A stretch of DNA of 64,000 nucleotides, taken from the NCBI GenBank assembly GCA_046733355.1, contig JBKPOZ010000017.1:1-64000 (forward strand), given 5' to 3'. Source of the DNA: VAZQ01 sp046733355 (GTDB taxonomy: Bacteria > Pseudomonadota > Alphaproteobacteria > Rhizobiales > Xanthobacteraceae). Below, in pieces: positions 33,499-42,516 of this stretch. The translations under genes and the position numbers were made by a program. The notes under the pieces were generated by a model. The model was not told the origin of the DNA. It saw nothing but the letters and a program-made list of their open reading frames with translations, and did no database searches. The stretch's first letter is position 1; each line of letters opens with the position of its first letter.

Positions 33499-35928
33499 CT
33501 ACTTGCAGGTCGGCTGACCGTTTACGACCGCGGCAGTTTTCCCGGGCGGACAGCCCTTCGGCGCAGGCGGTGGAGCAGGCCTTGCGGCTGCCGCTGCGGG
33601 AGCCGGCGGCGCAGCCGGCTTCGGCGGTGCGGCTGCCGGCGGTGGCGGGGGTGGAGGAGGCCTGACCATTGCAGCCGGCGGTGGAGGCGGCGCAGCGGGC
33701 GGCTTGGGCGGCGCCGCTGCCGGCGGTGGCGGCGGTGGAGTAGGCCTGACCATCGCAGCCGGCGGTGGAGGGGGCGCAGCGGGTGGCTTGGGCGGCGCGG
33801 CGGCCACGGGTGGTTTTGGCGGCGCAGGAGGAGGTGGCGGCTTTGCAGCGGCCGGCGGAGGCACCGCAGTGTGCTTCGGTCCAGGAGTTTCCGGTGATCC
33901 AGCCCCGGGCGGTGTTGCGGCCGCCGGCGGCGTGGCCGCGGGCGGCGCGCCGGATGGAGACGTGGTGCTTGCCGTCGGCGTTTGGGGCGTCGGGGGCTTT
34001 CCGCCTGCGGGCGGGGTCTGCTTGGCGTTGCCGCGAGGAGTCGGCTTCGTGCCTGGCGCCGGGGGCGTGCCAGCTGCGGGCGGTGCAGCCGGGGTCGTCG
34101 ACGCTGTCCCTGCCGGAGGCGTGCCTGGCTTGGTGCTCCCAGTGCCTGCGGGTGGCGTGACTGCCGCGGATGGAGGTGTCGTCGGGAGCTTGGCGCCGGG
34201 CGGCAGCGGTTTTCCTTGCGTGCCCGGCAGCGCCTGTCCCGGTTGCGCCGGTGTGGTTGTAGCGGTCGCACCAGCGGCGGGTGCCCCTGCACCGGGCGCA
34301 CCTGCGGGCGTTCCCCCTTGATTCTGGAGCGTGACCGCCTTGCGCGCGACGGCGGGCGGCAGTGCGGGACCGATCGCCGCGACTGGCGCGGCCGCGGGCG
34401 CACCCGGCGCTCCCGGTCTGCCAGCCTGCGCGGGTGCCGCTGCAGCAACGGGCGGCTGAATGGTCGTGGTCTGGCCCCGCTGGTTGGTCACAGTGACCGT
34501 GTTCGTCACGTTGTTCACGACGACGGTGTTGTGCACGTTGTTGTAGATGACGTTGTTGGCCGGCGGCGGAGCGACGTAGCGAGGCGGCGATACCCAGACG
34601 GGAACGGGGCGGTACACCGGGATTGGCAGCACGAACAGCCCGATCGGCGGCGGCGGCGGCGCGAGCACCACGAATTCGGGCGGCGGCGGCGCGAGGAATA
34701 AGACGGGCGGCGGTGGCGGCGGCGCAAAGGCAAACACCGGATCGCTGAACACGAGCACCGGGCGCCGGATGAAGACGATCTCCTCGGGCGGCGGCGGCGG
34801 CACGTCGTAGTCGACGACTGCAAATGTGGGAGGCGGCTCAAACGCAGCAGCGAGGTAGGCGAGCCTGCGATGCGCATCGCCCGCATGTGGCCCTTCCGGA
34901 TAGCGCCGCAGATAGGACCAATAGGCCGGGGGCGTATCGATCAGGCGCGTCCGCCGCCATGTGATCGCTTCGCGCCGCGCCGCGATGATGGCGCGCACGC
35001 GCTTGGCCATGGGATCAGCCGGATAGGCGTCGACGAACTCGACGTAACCATCCAGCGTGTCGCGCTCAAGCGCGAGGGTGTAGGCTTCCTGCGCATCGAG
35101 CTCGCGAATGGGGCGCGCGCGAATAGCGGCAGTCTGCTCGGGCGAGACCGCCGGCGGAGGCGCATCGGCAGCGCGCTCGAAGAATACCACCGAAGCCTCC
35201 ACTTTCGCCGCGTGCCATGGCACCTCGGCACCCTGGGTGAGCTCGTTCACACGCAGCCGCGTGCGTTCGAACACGCCGGCGAGCGGCAAGCCGCCTTCGC
35301 GGAGCATCTCGGCAAGCGCCTGCGCGTACGGTCCGTAGGGACCGGCCCCTTCGGGAGCGACCGTGCCCGGCGCCGCGTTAAACGCGACAACCAGGCCCGG
35401 CTCGGGATCGACCAGCGCGAGCCCTCCGGCAACCGGCGCGCCTGATTTCGCGAAGGGCGTTGCGCGCGCAGCATCAAGCACCACGATGGCGGCCTTGAGC
35501 TTCAGCGCGGCGAGGGGACGCGTGTAATCGGAAAGGCGCAACGCTTCGGCCGGAATGTCGCTGTCGCGCGCGATCTTCGCGTCAATCGGCACGAAATAGT
35601 TTTCGCCCTCAAGCTGCAAGCCGTAGCCGCTCACATAGATGAAGGCGACCGTATCGGGACCGGAGCCCGTAGCTTTTTCGACGAAGTCCCGGAACGCGTG
35701 GCGCAAGGAGTCCTGATCGAGATCGCGGGCGCCGACCACGTCGAAGCCCGCCGCCTGAAGCGTCTGGGCGATCAGGCCCGCGTCATTCGCAGGCGTCGTG
35801 AGCGCCGCGGCCTGGTAGCCGGCATTTCCCACGACGAGCGCGATTCTTTTTTCGGCATGCGCCGCGCCGGAAGCAACAATGGCGAGAAGCGCTGCAAAAC
35901 CCGTGATAAGCGTGCGGATGGATGACAT
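33499..35928 (-). CDS. Caspase-fold protein lacking the catalytic His and Cys, with a long Pro-rich tail
   Basis: An 809-residue exported protein. It has a signal peptide (ends SGAAHA at residue 25), then a caspase-like p20 domain (about 26-250): RIALVVGNAGYQ, NDAGLIAQTLQAAGFDV, IYVSGYGLQLEGENYFVPID, IVVLDAARATPF. In active relatives these last motifs read GHG and DACR; here they are Tyr102 and Ala154, so neither catalytic residue is present. A helical segment (270-345) follows, then low-complexity Pro/Ala/Gly sequence to about residue 790 with an Asn/Val-rich island (NNVIYNNVHNTVVVNN), and a final Cys pair CPPGKTAAVVNGQPTCK. The ATG at 35928 begins the signal peptide; the upstream ATG at 35994 would mask it. 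A scaffolding or regulatory role is inferred. Confidence 0.85.
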   Translation of the reverse strand: MSSIRTLITGFAALLAIVASGAAHAEKRIALVVGNAGYQAAALTTPANDAGLIAQTLQAAGFDVVGARDLDQDSLRHAFRDFVEKATGSGPDTVAFIYVSGYGLQLEGENYFVPIDAKIARDSDIPAEALRLSDYTRPLAALKLKAAIVVLDAARATPFAKSGAPVAGGLALVDPEPGLVVAFNAAPGTVAPEGAGPYGPYAQALAEMLREGGLPLAGVFERTRLRVNELTQGAEVPWHAAKVEASVVFFERAADAPPPAVSPEQTAAIRARPIRELDAQEAYTLALERDTLDGYVEFVDAYPADPMAKRVRAIIAARREAITWRRTRLIDTPPAYWSYLRRYPEGPHAGDAHRRLAYLAAAFEPPPTFAVVDYDVPPPPPEEIVFIRRPVLVFSDPVFAFAPPPPPPVLFLAPPPPEFVVLAPPPPPIGLFVLPIPVYRPVPVWVSPPRYVAPPPANNVIYNNVHNTVVVNNVTNTVTVTNQRGQTTTIQPPVAAAAPAQAGRPGAPGAPAAAPVAAIGPALPPAVARKAVTLQNQGGTPAGAPGAGAPAAGATATTTPAQPGQALPGTQGKPLPPGAKLPTTPPSAAVTPPAGTGSTKPGTPPAGTASTTPAAPPAAGTPPAPGTKPTPRGNAKQTPPAGGKPPTPQTPTASTTSPSGAPPAATPPAAATPPGAGSPETPGPKHTAVPPPAAAKPPPPPAPPKPPVAAAPPKPPAAPPPPPAAMVRPTPPPPPPAAAPPKPPAAPPPPPAAMVRPPPPPPPPAAAPPKPAAPPAPAAAAARPAPPPAPKGCPPGKTAAVVNGQPTCK

Positions 35929-36089
35929 AGGGCCCCCAAGTGCAAGAAGGCGTAGCGACTGCGGCCAGTACACCGCATTGGCGCTGAACGGCATCTGAAT
36001 AAAAAGGCCAAGACTAAGGCGCTCTCAAGACGCCAAAGTTCCCTTTACTCGCTGTCGGGACTGGCCTTGGCGCGCCGTATTGGCCGATG

Positions 36090-37463
36090 TCACACCGCCT
36101 CTACGGCAGCGGCTTGAGTCATACGAGGTGCAAACGCCTGCTCCATTTCACGCCTGATCCTGACGGCGTGATCGGTCGTATCGGCCGCAACATCGCTCCA
36201 TCGCAGGCACTCGCCTTCGGCAATATCGCATTTGAGCGTGACTCCGTGGGCGAGCCCAAGCGGCAGCAGTTTTGCGGCAAGCGAACGCTCCGCCGGCACC
36301 TGCTTGCCCCAGACGCAGAAGCCACCCTCGCCGTCGAGCACTTCGCCGGCCTTGAGCGCTCGCTTTGCGGTGGCGACCACATCGGAGTGGAATGCAACGG
36401 GCGCGCCGGTCGGCTCTTTGCGCAACGCTGCCGATGCGACGGAGATGCCGAGCTCAAGCCCGATCATGTGGATCGGGCGATAAAGCGCGGCATAGTGCCC
36501 GCTCTTGTCCGACAGCATCGCGTATTCCGTAAAGCAGCGCCGGGCATAATCGGTGTCCCCCTCGAACACCACATAGGTCCCGAGCGCGAGGTGGTGCGGC
36601 ACGTCGCGGCCATCGCGATAGACCGAGGACGTCACTTCCGTCACCCCGGCTTTCTCCAGCGAGCCGCCGGCTGATCGCGGCTTGCAGATCTCGGCAAGCT
36701 CGAACCTGCTCGCGGGTGGAAAACCAAGCCCCTCGCTTTGCGGCACAAGGCCCGTTGCATTGCACACTGCCGTCATCTCGATGCCGGACTTCGTGCCGTC
36801 GACGAAGCTGTTGAACATTTTTGGATTGATCGATCCACGATCAACGATGCGCAGATATTTGTCGAGAATTTCCCAGACTGTGTCCGGCGTCGAACGATGA
36901 TAGTGCGGCTCGTAACGCGTGCCTTTGCCTGCGGCGACGACCTTGAATCCGCAAGAGCGCGCCCAATCGACGTGATCGCAGATGAGCGCGGGCTGATCGC
37001 CCCAGGCGAGGCTGTAGACCACGCCCGCCGCCCGGGCCTTGCGGGCGAGCAATGGACCTGCGAGCGCATCGGCCTCGACGTTGACCATGACGATGTGCTT
37101 GCCCTGGCCGATTGCCGCGAGCGCATGCCGAATGCCGGCGCCCGGAATGCCGGTTGCCTCGACGACCACCTCAATTTCAGGAAATGCGATCAGCGCGTCG
37201 GCATCGGCATCGACATGCGTGCGGCCGCTCTCATACGCGTCGGCGATGGACTTTGCGCGGGTCGCCTGCTCAGGCCAACCGGCGATGCACAACTGCTTTT
37301 TTGCGCGCGCAACGTCGAGATCGGCGACGGCAACGATATGGAGCCCGCGCGTGAGGCGCGCCTGCGCAAGGAACATGGTGCCGAACTTTCCGGCGCCTAT
37401 CAGACCGACGGCCACCGGCCGGCCCGCAACTTCGCGCTGGAGCAGCATGGCATGAAGACTCAT
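36090..37463 (-). CDS. NAD(P)-dependent homoserine-dehydrogenase-like oxidoreductase with C-terminal SAF domain
   Basis: A 457-residue protein. The Rossmann domain starts with VAVGLIGAGKFGTMFLAQA, then VAVADLD and EATGIPGAGIRHALAAIGQG. The central domain resembles the homoserine dehydrogenase fold (NVEADALAGPLL, AWGDQPALICDHVDWARSCG). The C-terminus (about 345-430) is a SAF-type domain: VATAKRALKAGEVLDGEGG. This architecture recurs in sugar- or tetronate-acid catabolic loci, where its substrates are mostly unknown. AAGGA six bases upstream supports the ATG at 37463. It is isolated from other metabolic genes here, so no pathway can be assigned. Confidence 0.8.
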   Translation of the reverse strand: MSLHAMLLQREVAGRPVAVGLIGAGKFGTMFLAQARLTRGLHIVAVADLDVARAKKQLCIAGWPEQATRAKSIADAYESGRTHVDADADALIAFPEIEVVVEATGIPGAGIRHALAAIGQGKHIVMVNVEADALAGPLLARKARAAGVVYSLAWGDQPALICDHVDWARSCGFKVVAAGKGTRYEPHYHRSTPDTVWEILDKYLRIVDRGSINPKMFNSFVDGTKSGIEMTAVCNATGLVPQSEGLGFPPASRFELAEICKPRSAGGSLEKAGVTEVTSSVYRDGRDVPHHLALGTYVVFEGDTDYARRCFTEYAMLSDKSGHYAALYRPIHMIGLELGISVASAALRKEPTGAPVAFHSDVVATAKRALKAGEVLDGEGGFCVWGKQVPAERSLAAKLLPLGLAHGVTLKCDIAEGECLRWSDVAADTTDHAVRIRREMEQAFAPRMTQAAAVEAV

Positions 37464-37562
37464 GCGCGATCCTTGTTTGAAGCGGAGCGTGTTAAACGGG
37501 TTGACAACCGAAGCGATTAGCAGCTTCGAAGCGCGGTGCAAGAGCCCGCGTGCGCGCAGCGG

Positions 37563-38102
37563 CTATTGGCAAACTGCGCGGGTTACAAAGATCTCGCTGG
37601 CACAATCCGAGCTGTTTGGAGAGCGTCCCTCAAGCAGGAAACGCCCGGAACATTTCTGCTCGGTTTTGCTGTCCACAACCTTGCCGGTCTGGAAACCCTT
37701 TCCGCGACAAAGCGACGTGGCTGCCGCCTGGCAGTCGGGAGCGCCGTTTGCCGCGACAGGGCAGCGCTCCTGGGCCGTGAACATGCGCGCATTCGGCAAT
37801 GCGACCACTGCTCCGGTGACCCCCTTGGTGGTTTCCTGCGCTTGCCTCCCGAGCTGCTCAAGGCGCTCCTGGGCACCTTGCACGCCCGATTTGATCCCGC
37901 TCGCCCCCTCCTGCAGCCAGCGCCCGACTGCGTCAATGAAGCCCGGCGGCGATGCAGGTTGATTAGCCGCTTGCGGGGGCGCAGCGGGCTGGGGTTCTTC
38001 TGCGTGCGCACACAGCGTCACGAGCACGGCGCACGCGCCGAGCGCGATGCGCGCCGCCAGGCCTGCGCGGCGATGCAATTGACGTGCTGGAACTTTGTTC
38101 AT
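37563..38102 (-). CDS. Conserved exported protein with Cys-rich C-terminus
   Basis: A 179-residue protein from the ATG at 38102, with a basic N-terminus and a hydrophobic segment ending TLCAHAEE (signal peptide). A Pro/Ala/Gln linker, an amphipathic helical stretch (VGRWLQEGASGIKSGVQGAQ) and a C-terminal domain with Cys in ERCPVAANG, LCRGKGFQTGK, QKCSGRFL, DCASE and AVCQ follow. I recognise this layout from unnamed proteins common in Hyphomicrobiales, ending in the same TRAVCQ-like motif. The cysteines suggest disulfides in the periplasm. Function unknown. Confidence 0.75.
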   Translation of the reverse strand: MNKVPARQLHRRAGLAARIALGACAVLVTLCAHAEEPQPAAPPQAANQPASPPGFIDAVGRWLQEGASGIKSGVQGAQERLEQLGRQAQETTKGVTGAVVALPNARMFTAQERCPVAANGAPDCQAAATSLCRGKGFQTGKVVDSKTEQKCSGRFLLEGRSPNSSDCASEIFVTRAVCQ

Positions 38103-38177
38103 TGCCCCGAATGCTTTCACAAATTGCGCGGGGCAGGTGGCGAAATTGAGGAATCGTGGAACCTGAAGATGGCGGAA

Positions 38178-38759
38178 CTAAAAGAAATAGAGCGCGGCAA
38201 CAATGCCGGCAACGAGCAGGATCAGCGCCAGCGTTGCCCAGAATTCCAGCCGCTCCTCGAGAATCTTGCGCGCCCGTACACCGTAGCGATTGAGCAAAAA
38301 CGCGACAGCGTAAAAGCGCATGCCCCGCGCGACAAAGGAGAGCAGGACGAACGCGACCAGGTTGTAGCCGGCGAAACCGGAAACGATCGTTACGAGCTTG
38401 TAGGGGATCGGGGTGAGCCCTTTGATCAGGATGATCCACGTGCCCCAATAGGCATAGGCCTGGCGGAACGCCTCAGCCTTGCCGCCGAGGCCGTAGAGAT
38501 TGATCAGCCACAACCCGACCGAGTCATAGAGAAGCGCACCGATCGCATAGCCGAGAACACCGCCGGCGACAGACGTGAGGGTGCACACGGTGGCAAAGAA
38601 CCACGCCTTGTCCGGGCGCGCGAGCGCCATGGGGATGAGCATGGCATCCGGCGGAATGGGAAAGAACGAGCTCTCAACAAACGAGACCAGGCCCAACAGC
38701 CAGGTCGCGTACGGCTTGTCGGCGGCCGCAATACACCAGTTGTACAGGCGGCGCAGCAT
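38178..38759 (-). CDS. YqaA-family DedA-like membrane protein
   Basis: A 193-residue inner-membrane protein of the SNARE-associated/DedA superfamily, YqaA branch. The motifs VESSFFPIPPDAMLIPMALA, GGVLGYAIGALLYDSVG and the re-entrant Arg region RGMRFYAVAFLLNRYG are typical. The superfamily includes lipid scramblases or flippases and transporters; the role of YqaA is not established. It lies nine bases downstream of hisE. Confidence 0.88.
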   Translation of the reverse strand: MLRRLYNWCIAAADKPYATWLLGLVSFVESSFFPIPPDAMLIPMALARPDKAWFFATVCTLTSVAGGVLGYAIGALLYDSVGLWLINLYGLGGKAEAFRQAYAYWGTWIILIKGLTPIPYKLVTIVSGFAGYNLVAFVLLSFVARGMRFYAVAFLLNRYGVRARKILEERLEFWATLALILLVAGIVAALYFF

Positions 38760-38768
38760 CCGTTGTTG

Positions 38769-39149
38769 TTAGTGGCGCTTGCGCTGGCGCCGACGCTCGA
38801 GCGCCACGACCTTGCGCCGTGCCGCCGGCGCGAGGGCGACCTTGGGCAGCTTCTCGGCGATCCCGAAAAGGCGCTCGCGGCGCTCCATTTCGGCCCATAC
38901 CTCGTCCGGATGTACGCCCGATGCCGCCCACACCACCACCAGGTGATAGAGGAGATCGGCGCTCTCGCGGATTACCGCATCGCTGTCGCCGTGCACGGCG
39001 TCGATCACGACTTCCACCGCCTCCTCGGCCAGTTTTTTGGAGACCTTGCCGAGTCCCGCCTGCAGCAGGCGCGCGGTTCGCGACGCGGCAGGATCGCCGC
39101 CGCGCGCGGCCAGCACGGCGCGGTAAAGCCGCATGAGCGAATCACTCAT
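38769..39149 (-). CDS. hisE: Phosphoribosyl-ATP pyrophosphohydrolase
   Basis: A 126-residue MazG-like all-alpha hydrolase that removes pyrophosphate from PR-ATP in the second step of histidine synthesis. GKVSKKLAEEAVEVVIDAV, with the metal-binding Glu-Glu-x-x-Glu, and the Asp in ESADLLYHLVVVW are intact. The C-terminus is extended and basic (RRKVVALERRRQRKRH). No other his gene is nearby, whereas hisE often lies with hisF or hisI, so a nucleotide-house-cleaning role is a secondary possibility. The ATG at 39149 (MSDSLMRLYRAV) is preferred to 39206. Confidence 0.85.
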   Translation of the reverse strand: MSDSLMRLYRAVLAARGGDPAASRTARLLQAGLGKVSKKLAEEAVEVVIDAVHGDSDAVIRESADLLYHLVVVWAASGVHPDEVWAEMERRERLFGIAEKLPKVALAPAARRKVVALERRRQRKRH

Positions 39150-39202
39150 GGCCGTACCATACGCCAAGCGGCGAGAATGTGTGATCTGAAAATAGGCAGT
39201 GC

Positions 39203-42200
39203 TCACTGCTCGGCTGAAGCGAGGAGGGATGCGTTGCCTCCGGATGCGGCGGTATTGACCGCGACCACCTGCTCGTTCGCGAAGCGTCTCAGATAGTTTG
39301 GACCGCCTGCCTTGGGGCCGGTGCCGGAAAGACCGGTGCCGCCGAACGGCTGCGTGCCGACAACCGCTCCGATCATGTTGCGGTTGACATAAACATTGCC
39401 GTTGGCCAGTCGCGCCACGATGCGCTCGACGGTCGATTCGATGCGCGAGTGAATGCCGAGCGTCAGACCAAACCCGTTCTCGGCGATATCGTCAAGCAGG
39501 CGATCAAGTCCGTCAGCAGGCCAGCGCACGACGTGGAGAATCGGCCCGAACACTTCTTCTTTCAGGTCGCGGGCGCGATCGAGCATCACGACAGTGGGAG
39601 GCACGAAGTAGCCCGCCTGCGGAAGCGGTTTGCCCTGGCTCCATCGGAAGCGCACACGACCTTTGGTTTGCATGCCTGCAATCCAGCGGTCGAGTCTTTC
39701 TTTCGCGTCCGCGTCGATCACCGGCCCTACGTGGGTAGACAGCTCGCGCGGGTCGCCCACAGCGAGCTCACGCGCAGCGCCCGTGATCATGTCGATGATC
39801 GGTTCTGCTACATCCTCCTGGACGCAGAGAAGCCGCAACGCGGAGCAGCGCTGGCCGACCGAGCGAAATGACGAGGTGATGACGTCATCGGTCACCTGCT
39901 CGGGCAGGGCCGTAGCATCGACGATCATGGGATTGATGCCGCCGGTTTCCCCAATCAGCGGCACGATCGCGGCATCTCTTTCGGCAAGACAACGGTTGAT
40001 CGCGCGACCGACCTCCGTGGATCCGGTGAAGGCAACGCCGGCGACGGCCGAATGCGTGACGAGTGCCGCGCCGATGCGGCCGTCGCCCGGCACGAGATGC
40101 AGCGCCGTTGCGGGAATGCCGGCTGCATGCAGGAAGCGCACCGCCTCGCTCGCAACGAGCGGGGTCTGCTCGGCGGGCTTCGCAACAACCGCATTGCCGG
40201 CGACCAGCGCCGCACACACCTGCCCAAGAAAGATCGCCAGAGGAAAATTCCACGGGCTGATGCAGACGAAGGCGCCGCGTCCTCGATAGCGCAGCTCGTT
40301 GGATTCTCCGGTCGGCCCGGGCATCGTCTGGGCAATCAGCGTGTGCCTGGCCTGTGCCGCATAATAGCGGCACAAATCCACTGCCTCGCGCACCTCGGCG
40401 AGAGCGTCATCGAGCGTTTTGCCTCCCTCCAACTGCAGGAGCGCAATCAACCCTGCGCGGTGTGCCTCCAGAAGATCGCTGGCGCGTTCGAGCGCAGCTG
40501 CGCGGACTTCTACCGACGTGTCGTCCCATGCGCGAAAGCCTGCACGGGCCAGCTCCATGGCCTCGCTCGCCACCACTTGCGTGGCCTCGATCACCCGACC
40601 CGCCACACTGCCATCAACCGGCGAGACTACCGGCCGCGCCACACCGGTCCGCGCCGAGCCGTTCAGGAGCGGCACTGCCTCAACGGCACTCTGCGCGCGG
40701 CTAATTTCCGTAAGCAGAGTGGCGAGGCTTGCGCGGTCCCCGAATTCGACGCCCGATGAGTTGCGCCGCTCCGGCGCATAAAGGTCGCGCGGCAAGGGAA
40801 TGTGCGGATTTCTCGCGTGCGAGGCTTCTCCGATCCGCCGCTCGGGCCTTTCGAGAATTGTTGCAATGGGAACAGCGCGATCGGCAGCAACGGAAACGAA
40901 TGACGAATTGGCGCCATTCTCCAGAAGCCGGCGGACCAGATACGCGAGCAGATCGCGGTGACTTCCAACGGGCGCATAGACGCGCACGCTCGCGGCCGGC
41001 TCTCTCGCCAGCAGCAGCTCATAGAGCACCTCGCCCATCCCGTGCAGGCGCTGAAACTCGTAGCCGTCCACGCCACCTGCATCCGCGATCACGCTCGCGA
41101 CGGTGAGCGCATTGTGGGTGGCGAATTGCGGGTAAATGTCGGGACGGCACGCGAGCAGCTTGCGCATGCAATGATCGAAACAGAGATCGGTCATGGCTTT
41201 GCGGGTGAATACCGGATAATCGCTCAGGCCACGTTCCTGGGCGCGCTTTATCTCGGTATCCCAATAGGCGCCCTTCACCAGCCGCACCATGATGCGCCGG
41301 TTGAGTGCTGCCGCGCTTTGCGCGAGCCAATCGATCACCGCAGGTGCGCGCTTCTGGTACGCCTGCACGGCAATTCCAAAACCATCCCATCCGCGCAGAA
41401 ATGGCTCGGCAAGCACGAGCGCAAACAGCTCGAGCGTGAGCTCCAGCCGGTCCGCCTCCTCGGCATCGATCGTGAAGTTCAGCTCGTGATCGCGCGCAAG
41501 GCGGGCCAGATGGACGAGCTTGGGTGTGAGCTCATGCAGCACGCGCTCTCGCGAAATGGGTTCGAAGCGAGGATGCAGGGCCGAGAGTTTGACGGAAATG
41601 CCGGGGCGTTCCGGCAGCGCGCGCCCACCCGCGCGAGCGCCGATCGCGGCGATCGCAGCCGCATAGGAAACAAAATAGCGCTCCGCGTCGGCCCCGTTGC
41701 GCGCCCCCTCCCCGAGCATGTCAAACGAATAACGCAACTCGCCGTGCGCACCTGCGCGGTTGAGCGCCTCGTCGATGTTCTGCCCGATGATGAAATGCGA
41801 GCCCAGAAGCCGCATGGCCTGGCGTGTCGCGGCGCGCAGCGCGGGAAGCCCCAGCCGCTTGAGCAGGCTCTCCAGAATAGTTTCCGGGGTTTCTCCCGGG
41901 TGAATGATGCGCGCGGTGACGCCCAGCGTCCAGGCGGAAGCGGAGACAAGGAAAGCGTCGGATTTCACATCGTGCGCCGACCAGTGGCCGCGCGCGAGCT
42001 TGTCCTCGATCAGGCGATCGGCGGTCGTCGCATCGGGCACACGCAGCAGTGCTTCCGCCAGCACCATGAGCGCGAGCCCCTCCTTCGTCGACAAGGAATA
42101 GGCGTGCAGGAAATCCTCGACGCCGCCGAGGCCGCCCGTTCTTTCCCGAATGCCCTCGATCAGGCCTGTTGCATAGGCGTCAATCCAGCGCTCAGTCGAC

Positions 42201-42298
42201 GGCGCACGCGTCGCCCGCTTGAGCAGCTCAGCCGCGACGCTCTCATCGGAGGGGGCATAAGGGGCGCCGAACGGGGGCGCCATGGAGTCAGCCGCCAT
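39203..42298 (-). CDS. putA: Bifunctional proline dehydrogenase / L-glutamate-gamma-semialdehyde dehydrogenase
   Basis: A 1031-residue PutA that oxidises proline to glutamate using FAD then NAD+. The proline dehydrogenase half (about 150-480) has RPGISVKLSALHPRF, LTIDAEEADRLE-like NFTIDAEEADRLELTLE, MVRLVKGAYWDTEIK and FATHNALTV. The aldehyde dehydrogenase half (about 540-1010) has ISPWNFPLAIF, the Glu in LIGETGGINP and catalytic Cys in SVGQRCSALR. The length and the lack of an N-terminal ribbon-helix-helix domain place it in the short group that is not its own repressor. The ATG at 42298 has AAGGGAG eight bases upstream and is preferred over ATG 42340 and TTG 42355. It is divergent from ndvA. 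Confidence 0.95.
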   Translation of the reverse strand: MAADSMAPPFGAPYAPSDESVAAELLKRATRAPSTERWIDAYATGLIEGIRERTGGLGGVEDFLHAYSLSTKEGLALMVLAEALLRVPDATTADRLIEDKLARGHWSAHDVKSDAFLVSASAWTLGVTARIIHPGETPETILESLLKRLGLPALRAATRQAMRLLGSHFIIGQNIDEALNRAGAHGELRYSFDMLGEGARNGADAERYFVSYAAAIAAIGARAGGRALPERPGISVKLSALHPRFEPISRERVLHELTPKLVHLARLARDHELNFTIDAEEADRLELTLELFALVLAEPFLRGWDGFGIAVQAYQKRAPAVIDWLAQSAAALNRRIMVRLVKGAYWDTEIKRAQERGLSDYPVFTRKAMTDLCFDHCMRKLLACRPDIYPQFATHNALTVASVIADAGGVDGYEFQRLHGMGEVLYELLLAREPAASVRVYAPVGSHRDLLAYLVRRLLENGANSSFVSVAADRAVPIATILERPERRIGEASHARNPHIPLPRDLYAPERRNSSGVEFGDRASLATLLTEISRAQSAVEAVPLLNGSARTGVARPVVSPVDGSVAGRVIEATQVVASEAMELARAGFRAWDDTSVEVRAAALERASDLLEAHRAGLIALLQLEGGKTLDDALAEVREAVDLCRYYAAQARHTLIAQTMPGPTGESNELRYRGRGAFVCISPWNFPLAIFLGQVCAALVAGNAVVAKPAEQTPLVASEAVRFLHAAGIPATALHLVPGDGRIGAALVTHSAVAGVAFTGSTEVGRAINRCLAERDAAIVPLIGETGGINPMIVDATALPEQVTDDVITSSFRSVGQRCSALRLLCVQEDVAEPIIDMITGAARELAVGDPRELSTHVGPVIDADAKERLDRWIAGMQTKGRVRFRWSQGKPLPQAGYFVPPTVVMLDRARDLKEEVFGPILHVVRWPADGLDRLLDDIAENGFGLTLGIHSRIESTVERIVARLANGNVYVNRNMIGAVVGTQPFGGTGLSGTGPKAGGPNYLRRFANEQVVAVNTAASGGNASLLASAEQ

Positions 42299-42516
42299 GG
42301 CTGCTGCTCCCTTCGACAATGCCAGAATTGGATCGCCCATGCGCCGCTTGCTCAAACGATACCATGCCGCACGCTACACATAAGTCGTGGCAGCCGTATT
42401 TGGCACGGGTCATCTTGCGCTTTCGCGCAGCATGTTCTCTTCTCCCGCAAGTGTTGTTGAAAACGAGCCAGCGGTGAACTGAGGGAGGCTCTGGCAGGCA
42501 AATGCGCGGCGGTGCC

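Noticed and set aside
33704..34321. Gly/Val-rich 205-codon plus-strand frame
   Set aside because: It is the reverse complement of the Pro/Ala-rich tail of the caspase-fold gene; low-complexity codons read as Gly-rich on the other strand.
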